A stretch of DNA of 7,413 nucleotides, from positions 522 to 7,934 of the forward strand of contig DITH01000008.1 of NCBI GenBank assembly GCA_002422745.1, read 5' to 3'. The translations under genes were made by a program, and so were the position numbers. The notes beneath the pieces were generated by a model, which did no database searches, was not told the origin of the DNA, and saw nothing but the letters and a program-made list of their open reading frames with translations. Below, piece by piece: positions 1-4,240 of the stretch. How positions within the stretch are numbered: position 1 is the first letter of the stretch; the number at the start of each line of letters is the position of its first letter. This DNA is from Alphaproteobacteria bacterium UBA6189. Lineage in GTDB: Bacteria > Pseudomonadota > Alphaproteobacteria > Rickettsiales > UBA3002.

Positions 1-2412
1 GCGGCCACCACGGCGGCCACGGCGGCGGCCACCGCGCTCGCCACGGGTATCCGACTCGTCGCCGTCTGTGGCGGCGGTTTCGCCAGTGCTTGGCGGGGCT
101 TCGCCTTCGCTCAGAGCAGGCGTTTCTTTGCGTTCGCCACGCTCGCGGGTGCGGCCGCCACGGCGGCGGCGGGTACGGCGCGGACGGTCGCCGCCCTCGA
201 CGGTTTCCTCGCTCTCCTCTTTAAGAGCGCTGGCACTGCCAATGACTTCATTATCTTCATCGTCGAGCGGTGCTTCTTCGATAAATTCGCTGGGGTCGAC
301 CGGCTCAACCACGTCGTTGAAATTCAGTGATCCGCTGCGTTCGCGGCGACCGCTGCCGGTGGTGACCTCTTTGCCACCACGGCGGCCACGGCGGCTGCGG
401 CGCGGCTGCTTGCCGTCCTCATGCGCGACTTCCTTACCGTCGATGGTCACTTTGATCATGCGGTACTGGCCGGTGGTCATGGCGCTATCCATCAGCACGA
501 CCACACTCACCTGGTAGCGCTCCTCGATCGATTGCAGTAGCGCGCGTTTGTCGTTGAGCAAGTGCAACGCCGCTTCCGGATGGGTGGCGACACGTAACAC
601 GCTGAATTCGCCGCTGGCGGCTTCTTTCTCGAGCGTGCGGATGATCTGGATGCCGACGGTTTCCACCGAATGCACATAGCCGGTGCCGTTGCAATGCGGG
701 CAGATAATGCCCATCGATTCGGAAATGCTGGGGCGCATGCGTTGGCGCGACAATTCCAGCAGCCCGAACATGCTGATACGGCCGAGGGCGATTTTGGCGC
801 GGTCGTGCTTCACCGCATCCTTCATGGCGCGTTCGACGGCCTTGCGGTTTTTACCGTAATTCATGTCGATGAAATCGATCACGATGAGTCCGGCCAAATC
901 GCGCAGACGGAGTTGGCGGGCCACTTCGGCGGCGGCCTCCAGGTTGGTTTTTAGCGCCGTTTCTTCCACGTTGCGTTCGGTCGTCGAGCGGCCGGAGTTA
1001 ACGTCGATCGAGATTAGGGCTTCCGTGGGGTTGATAACCAGATACCCGCCGGAGGGCAGTTTCACCTGCGGTTCGGTCATGGCGGAAAGCTGTTCTTCAA
1101 TCCCGGCATAGGAATAAAGCGGGATGTTGTCTTTGTAGAGCTTGATGCGCGCCGCATGGCTTGGCATCAGCATTTTCATGAAGTTTTTGGCTTCCTGGAA
1201 CGCTTCTTCGCCCTCGACGATCACTTCGCCCAGATTGGCCGTATAGAGATCGCGCAGGCTTCGCTTGATGAGATTGCCTTCTTCGTAAATCAATGCCGGA
1301 GCGGTGGAGGAGAGGGTCTTCTCGCGGATTTCGTTCCACAGCTTCACCAAATATTCGTAATCGCGTTTGATTTCGGCCTTGGTGCGGTCGAGCCCGGCGG
1401 TGCGGATAATCACGCTCATGCCGCGATGGGTGCGCATCGAACCCGCCAGTTCCTTAAGGCTGCGGCGGGTTTCGCGGTCGGTAATTTTACGGCTGATGCC
1501 ACCGCCTTTCGGCGAATTGGGCATCAACACGGCGTAGCGCCCGGCCAGCGAAATATAGCTGGTCAGCGAGCAGCCTTTATTGCCACGTTCTTCCTTAATG
1601 ACCTGCACCAGTACGATCTGGTTGCGTTTAATGACTTCCTGAATGCGATAGCGGCGGTGAATGCCGCGGCCGCCCTGGTCACTGCCACGGCGCGGGCGGG
1701 TTTCTTCCGCATCTTCGCTGGTGGTACCGTCGGACTGTTCGTCGGCGCTGGTGGCCTCGGTATTCTGGCCTTCGGTGGGGGCGCTGTCTTCCGGCAGGGC
1801 CTCGACCACGTCGCTATGCACGGCGTAGGACGCGGTTTCCATCGGCTGGGGGCTGTTGGTTTTTTCGTCTTCCAGTGCTTCGTCCTGCGGCGGGGTGAAG
1901 GATTCAACCACCGGCAGATTGCTATCTTCGGCCGACGTCTCGGGCGCTAACAGCGCTGGAGCGGCGGCAGGCTCGGCATCGCGCCCTGCGGTGAAATCCT
2001 CTTCCTCGTCGGGGAAATCTTCCTCGCTGTCATCGGCATCCTGGTGACCGCGGCGACCGCGGCGTGCATCACGGGCGGCTTGCTCACGCTCGAACGCGGC
2101 GTCTTCGGCGGCTTCTTCGGCTTCGGCTTCAGCGATTTGCTCGGCGAGAAGCTTTTGCTTATCCTCGGCCGGGAGCTGGTAATAATCCGGATGAATCTCG
2201 GAAAAAGGCAGGAAGCCCTGTTTCCCGCCGCCGTACTCGACGAATGCGGCCTGCAGCGATGGTTCGACCCGGGTAATTTTCGCTAGGTAGATATTGCCTT
2301 TCACCTGCGCCTTGGCGGAGGTGACAAAATCATAGTCCTGAACGCGGTCATGGTCCAGTATCACTACCCGCATTTCGTCTTCGTGGGCAGCGTCAATCAG
2401 CATACGTTTCAT
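1..2412 (-). CDS. rne: Ribonuclease E (N-terminal 804 codons; 3' end outside window)
   Basis: This is the endoribonuclease that starts mRNA decay and processes rRNA and tRNA precursors, and it usually scaffolds the degradosome. The frame is open from ATG 2412 to the window edge. The N-terminus MKRMLIDAAHEDEMRV matches the family start. The S1 domain (about residues 35-290) is split by a long acidic insert at about 82-250 and resumes at EERGNKG (274-280). The 5'-sensor RTAG lies at 337-340. The catalytic metal ligands are D470 (IDVNSGR) and D513 (VIDFIDM), and the Zn-link is CPHC (C571, C574). From remembered E. coli numbering (D303, D346, C404, C407), each is shifted by exactly 167 residues. 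After about 670 the chain is disordered, with Arg/Gly blocks (671-681, 744-761, 791-804) alternating with acidic stretches, as expected for RNA-binding and scaffold regions. The Zn-link, the full S1 landmarks and the long tail favour RNase E over RNase G. Confidence 0.97.
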   Translation of the reverse strand, partial: MKRMLIDAAHEDEMRVVILDHDRVQDYDFVTSAKAQVKGNIYLAKITRVEPSLQAAFVEYGGGKQGFLPFSEIHPDYYQLPAEDKQKLLAEQIAEAEAEEAAEDAAFEREQAARDARRGRRGHQDADDSEEDFPDEEEDFTAGRDAEPAAAPALLAPETSAEDSNLPVVESFTPPQDEALEDEKTNSPQPMETASYAVHSDVVEALPEDSAPTEGQNTEATSADEQSDGTTSEDAEETRPRRGSDQGGRGIHRRYRIQEVIKRNQIVLVQVIKEERGNKGCSLTSYISLAGRYAVLMPNSPKGGGISRKITDRETRRSLKELAGSMRTHRGMSVIIRTAGLDRTKAEIKRDYEYLVKLWNEIREKTLSSTAPALIYEEGNLIKRSLRDLYTANLGEVIVEGEEAFQEAKNFMKMLMPSHAARIKLYKDNIPLYSYAGIEEQLSAMTEPQVKLPSGGYLVINPTEALISIDVNSGRSTTERNVEETALKTNLEAAAEVARQLRLRDLAGLIVIDFIDMNYGKNRKAVERAMKDAVKHDRAKIALGRISMFGLLELSRQRMRPSISESMGIICPHCNGTGYVHSVETVGIQIIRTLEKEAASGEFSVLRVATHPEAALHLLNDKRALLQSIEERYQVSVVVLMDSAMTTGQYRMIKVTIDGKEVAHEDGKQPRRSRRGRRGGKEVTTGSGRRERSGSLNFNDVVEPVDPSEFIEEAPLDDEDNEVIGSASALKEESEETVEGGDRPRRTRRRRGGRTRERGERKETPALSEGEAPPSTGETAATDGDESDTRGERGGRRRGRRGGR
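4..395 (-). repeat. Exact 23-nt in-frame direct repeat (4-26 and 373-395) within rne
   Basis: The two copies are identical over 23 bases and lie 369 nt (123 codons) apart, so they are in the same reading frame. On the coding strand each encodes an RRGRRGG peptide. A third, imperfect relative sits near 141-180. They mark the Arg/Gly RNA-binding blocks of the RNase E tail and probably arose by duplication or by codon-biased convergence. Confidence 0.75.
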
Positions 2413-2418
2413 AGTAAT

Positions 2419-2434
2419 CCCCTTATGGAAGGGG
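2419..2434 (-). promoter_or_regulatory. Hairpin containing the rne Shine-Dalgarno sequence
   Basis: On the rne strand the sequence is CCCCTT-CCAT-AAGGGG, followed by ATTACT and the start codon ATG (2412). The 3' arm, AAGGGG, is the only Shine-Dalgarno-like element at suitable distance from the start. It can pair fully with the 5' arm (6 bp, 4-nt loop). Translation initiation could therefore depend on opening this hairpin. The pairing is seen directly; the regulatory effect is inferred. Confidence 0.6.
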
Positions 2435-2480
2435 GCCTTAGGCAGGCGAGGCAGGCATCGGGGAAAAGGTGGCGGGCGCG

Positions 2481-2508
2481 GCTACAGGGAAGCAATTAGC
2501 TCCGTAGC
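2481..2508 (-). promoter_or_regulatory. Imperfect stem-loop in the rne leader
   Basis: On the rne strand GCTAC, GGA and GC pair with GC, TCC and GTAGC around a TAATT loop, with a 1-nt and a 2-nt bulge on the 3' side. This gives about 10 base pairs. It is a candidate structural element of the rne 5' leader, with an AU-rich loop of the type RNase E prefers nearby. Confidence 0.45.
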
Positions 2509-2522
2509 ACGATCCAGCTCAA

Positions 2523-2548
2523 CAGGGGCAACAATGCCAGCAACCCTG
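2523..2548 (-). promoter_or_regulatory. Second stem-loop in the rne leader
   Basis: CAGGG (2523-2527) is complementary to CCCTG (2544-2548). Inside it, GCA (2528-2530) pairs with TGC (2535-2537) around a 4-nt loop, leaving a 6-nt bulge. The stem totals about 8 bp. It may be part of a multi-hairpin leader. Confidence 0.35.
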
Positions 2549-2554
2549 CCGTGG

Positions 2555-2569
2555 CGGATACAGTATCCG
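2555..2569. promoter_or_regulatory. Palindrome CGGATACAGTATCCG (possible operator or leader hairpin)
   Basis: This is a perfect inverted repeat with 7-bp arms around a single central base. It could be a binding site for a dimeric regulator. As RNA it could form a 6-bp hairpin with a 3-nt loop in the rne leader. TGCCG (2547-2551) and CGGCA (2568-2572) give an overlapping alternative pairing. I do not recognise it as a known operator. Confidence 0.4.
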
Positions 2570-2619
2570 GCAATAATATCAGGCGATTAGGGGTTGTGGC
2601 CATGGTGGTTGTTTTCATT

Positions 2620-2638
2620 CCGTCGATGATGCCGTCGA
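2620..2638. repeat. Short direct repeat CCGTCGA, 12-bp period
   Basis: CCGTCGA occurs at 2620-2626 and 2632-2638. The second copy overlaps the candidate -35 of the upstream amiC promoter. It could be a regulator half-site pair spaced about one helical turn, or chance. Confidence 0.25.
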
Positions 2639-2663
2639 ATGCGACAGGGCACCCAGGTATAAT
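2635..2663 (+). promoter_or_regulatory. Candidate amiC promoter (upstream)
   Basis: There is a perfect -10 consensus TATAAT (2658-2663). A weak -35, TCGAAT (2635-2640, 3 of 6 matches), lies 17 bp upstream. Transcription would start near 2670, giving an amiC leader of about 135 nt and overlapping the 5' end of the divergent rne transcript. Confidence 0.35.
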
Positions 2664-2724
2664 GTTAATCCTTACTCAGCTGCGTTCTCCGAGTTGGCGG
2701 GCCGCAGAAGAATTTCGTAATGGC

Positions 2725-2753
2725 ACTATAGGCATCTGACCCCGGCGGTGCAA
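2725..2753 (-). promoter_or_regulatory. Candidate rne promoter
   Basis: On the minus strand, TTGCAC (2753-2748) is followed by a 17-bp spacer and TATAGT (2730-2725). The -10 matches 5 of 6 consensus bases and the spacing is ideal; the -35 matches only in its first half. The predicted start is near 2718, giving an rne leader of about 305 nt. This is the best promoter-like sequence facing rne. Confidence 0.45.
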
Positions 2754-2770
2754 TCACTTTCATCAAGGGA

Positions 2771-2799
2771 TTGCGAAAACTGCTAAGCCGCTGTAATAC
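2771..2799 (+). promoter_or_regulatory. Candidate amiC promoter (proximal, leaderless)
   Basis: TTGCGA (2771-2776) is followed by a 17-bp spacer and TAATAC (2794-2799), a weak -10. Transcription would begin at about 2806, which is the A of the amiC start codon. This would explain why no Shine-Dalgarno sequence precedes that start. Confidence 0.25.
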
Positions 2800-2805
2800 C
2801 ATCGC

Positions 2806-3960
2806 ATGCATGCACGGATCATCAGGGGAATCGTTGCGGCGCTGCTGGGGGCATGGTTGCCGCTGGCGGCGGGCGCGGCGGCGATCGACCGCACCACGAT
2901 CGAGCCAGCCACGGGCGGATCGGAGCGGATCATTTTCCATGCCGACAGTCCGCTCGCGGTCCAAAAGTCCTTTACTTTAAGCAATCCCGACCGGGTGGTA
3001 GTGGATGTGCCGCAGGTGCGGGCGACGGGGGTTGCCCTGCCGCCCAATTATCAGGGGCGGCTGGTGCGTAATATTCGTTTCGGCCAATTCGATGCCAGTA
3101 CCTCCCGGTTGGTGATCGACATGGCAATTCCCGCTAAAATTGTGCGGGTCGGGCCGGAAGGTGGCAACCGGCTCGTGGTCGAAGTAGCGCCGAGCGAGGC
3201 ATTGCCGGCCCCCACCAGTCATGCGCCGATTTCACCGTTTACGCCGATTGATACGCCCGATGCCGTGCCGGTAGAGACGGTCGTGGAAAAGCCGCTGGTG
3301 GTGATCGATCCCGGGCATGGCGGGCAAGACCCGGGAGCGATCAGCAAGCGCAATAAGCGCGAGAAGGATGTGACCCTCGCCATGGCTAAAATGGTGAAAG
3401 AGGGGTTGTTGAGAACCGGCCGCTACCGAGTGGTGATGACGCGCGAGACCGATATTTACATTCCATTGCAGGGGCGGGTGGATATTGCCCGCCGGGCCGG
3501 TGGCGATGTGTTCCTCTCGCTGCATGCGGATTCGCACCCCAAGGCGCAGGCGCGCGGGCTGTCGGTGTACACTTTGTCGGAAACCGCGTCGGATGATGAA
3601 GCCGAAGCCCTGGCCGTGCGTGAAAATAAATCTGATATCATCGCCGGGCTCGATCTCGGCACGGCGGATGAGGATGTCGCCAGTATCCTGATCGACCTGA
3701 CCCAGCGCGAAACCATGAATAAATCCGCGGTGCTGGCCGATACCATCGTGGCCAACCTGCATCCGAAAATCAGTAAACTCAGCTCGACTCATCGGTTCGC
3801 CGGGTTCCGCGTGCTCAAGGCACCGGATATCCCTTCGGTGCTAATCGAGCTTGGATTTCTCTCGAACGCGCAGGACGAACAGTTGCTGCATTCGAAAGAA
3901 TATCAGGATCTGGTGGTGGCGTCGCTGGTCAAGGCGCTGGACCGCTACACGGCGAAGTAA
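2806..3960 (+). CDS. amiC: Periplasmic N-acetylmuramoyl-L-alanine amidase, AMIN + Amidase_3
   Basis: This zinc amidase cuts the bond between N-acetylmuramic acid and L-alanine of the stem peptide in the periplasm, chiefly during septum splitting. A signal peptide spans about residues 1-26 (hydrophobic core IVAALLGAWLPLAAG). The AMIN domain, which targets the septum or peptidoglycan, covers about 35-130. A Pro-rich linker (131-160) leads to Amidase_3 (163-382). The zinc ligands are H171 (DPGHGG), E186 (KREKD) and H240 (SLHAD); the catalytic glutamate is E348 (IELGF). The stretch at about 258-310, rich in D and E, sits where AmiB/AmiC-type enzymes carry the autoinhibitory helix released by EnvC/NlpD-like LytM activators. 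An in-frame TAA at 2794 rules out a longer start, and no good ribosome binding site precedes ATG 2806. The 384-aa length is normal for the family. The symbol amiC rather than amiB is by alphaproteobacterial convention. Confidence 0.95.
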   Translation: MHARIIRGIVAALLGAWLPLAAGAAAIDRTTIEPATGGSERIIFHADSPLAVQKSFTLSNPDRVVVDVPQVRATGVALPPNYQGRLVRNIRFGQFDASTSRLVIDMAIPAKIVRVGPEGGNRLVVEVAPSEALPAPTSHAPISPFTPIDTPDAVPVETVVEKPLVVIDPGHGGQDPGAISKRNKREKDVTLAMAKMVKEGLLRTGRYRVVMTRETDIYIPLQGRVDIARRAGGDVFLSLHADSHPKAQARGLSVYTLSETASDDEAEALAVRENKSDIIAGLDLGTADEDVASILIDLTQRETMNKSAVLADTIVANLHPKISKLSSTHRFAGFRVLKAPDIPSVLIELGFLSNAQDEQLLHSKEYQDLVVASLVKALDRYTAK

Positions 3961-4143
3961 TCAGTCGCGGGCGCGGCCTTCATCTCTGGCATCTTTTGCT
4001 GCCGCATCGAGTAGACGCTGCTGTGAAGGATTGTCGCTTCCTTGCGCCAGGGCTTCTAGTGTTCGCGCACCTTTATTCTGTGCTAGAATCTCCGAAATCA
4101 CCTGTGCGGTGCGCGTGTTTGGGTCTTGGGGATGGTGGCTCAA
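3961..4143 (-). CDS. Small hypothetical protein, 60 aa, TTG start
   Basis: I do not recognise this family. A strong ribosome binding site (AGGAG, 4154-4150) lies 6 nt before a TTG start; no ATG occurs between the upstream stop (4176-4174) and the end. The product is hydrophilic with no membrane segment, signal peptide or cysteine. It has an N-terminal SHHPQDPN stretch, a probable helix at about 11-34 (TAQVISEILAQNKGARTLEA) and a charged C-terminal helix ending DARDEGRARD. It is convergent with amiC, and the two stop codons abut with no spacing. It is divergent from mrcA. Third-position GC is 30 of 60 codons by my count, visibly lower than in amiC or mrcA, with several CTA, ACA and AGA codons. 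This suggests weak expression, weak codon selection or later acquisition. The good ribosome binding site is the main reason to accept it. Confidence 0.6.
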   Translation of the reverse strand: MSHHPQDPNTRTAQVISEILAQNKGARTLEALAQGSDNPSQQRLLDAAAKDARDEGRARD

Positions 4144-4149
4144 GGGTTT

Positions 4150-4154
4150 CTCCT
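4150..4154 (-). promoter_or_regulatory. Ribosome binding site AGGAG of the 60-aa gene
   Basis: On the minus strand GCAGGAGAAACCC precedes TTG 4143. The 6-nt spacing from AGGAG is near ideal and fixes the TTG as the start codon. Confidence 0.65.
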
Positions 4155-4173
4155 GCGAATGTTTTTTCCAGTT

Positions 4174-4203
4174 TTAATCATGCGCGCCGGATTTGCATGT
4201 GAA
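4174..4203 (-). promoter_or_regulatory. Weak candidate promoter for the 60-aa gene
   Basis: On the minus strand TTCACA (4203-4198, 5 of 6 matches) lies 18 bp before GATTAA (4179-4174, 3 of 6). It is in the 97-bp divergent gap to mrcA. I see no comparably good promoter for mrcA on the plus strand. An imperfect inverted repeat, CATGC (4179-4183) with GCATG (4195-4199), lies between the two elements. Confidence 0.2.
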
Positions 4204-4240
4204 GATTTCGTGAATAGCGCGTAAAAACCTCTGGCATGGG

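Larger units (their letters stand above)
2413..2805. other. rne/amiC divergent intergenic region (393 bp)
   Basis: I see no convincing protein gene here. Read toward rne, it holds a promoter (2753-2725) and then a leader of about 305 nt with hairpins at 2523-2548, 2481-2508 and 2419-2434 and a palindrome at 2555-2569. Read toward amiC, it holds two weak candidate promoters (2635-2663 and 2771-2799). A 9-nt-period tandem repeat, AGGCAGGC, occurs at 2440-2447 and 2449-2456. E. coli rne also has a long structured leader through which RNase E controls its own mRNA; a similar role here is inference. Confidence 0.7.

Noticed and set aside
68..517. 149-codon plus-strand frame rich in Ser/Arg
   Set aside because: It is the reverse-strand reading of the Arg/Gly and acidic tail of RNase E.
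1156..1950. 264-codon open frame on the plus strand
   Set aside because: It is antisense to the catalytic half of rne, has no ribosome binding site and its Gly/Ala/Phe-rich product looks like a shadow of GC-rich coding sequence.
2551..2739. 62-codon plus-strand frame starting GTG in the rne/amiC gap
   Set aside because: It has no Shine-Dalgarno sequence, its start lies beside the palindrome, and the hydrophobic stretch is short; better explained as leader and promoter DNA.
3232..3792. 186-codon open frame on the minus strand
   Set aside because: It lies wholly antisense to the conserved amidase domain of amiC and its His/Arg-rich translation has no recognisable feature.
3940..4010. Rho-independent terminator after amiC
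   Set aside because: No stable stem followed by a T-run is present on either strand.
4236..4238. ATG as the mrcA start
   Set aside because: It is out of frame with the PBP1A reading frame.
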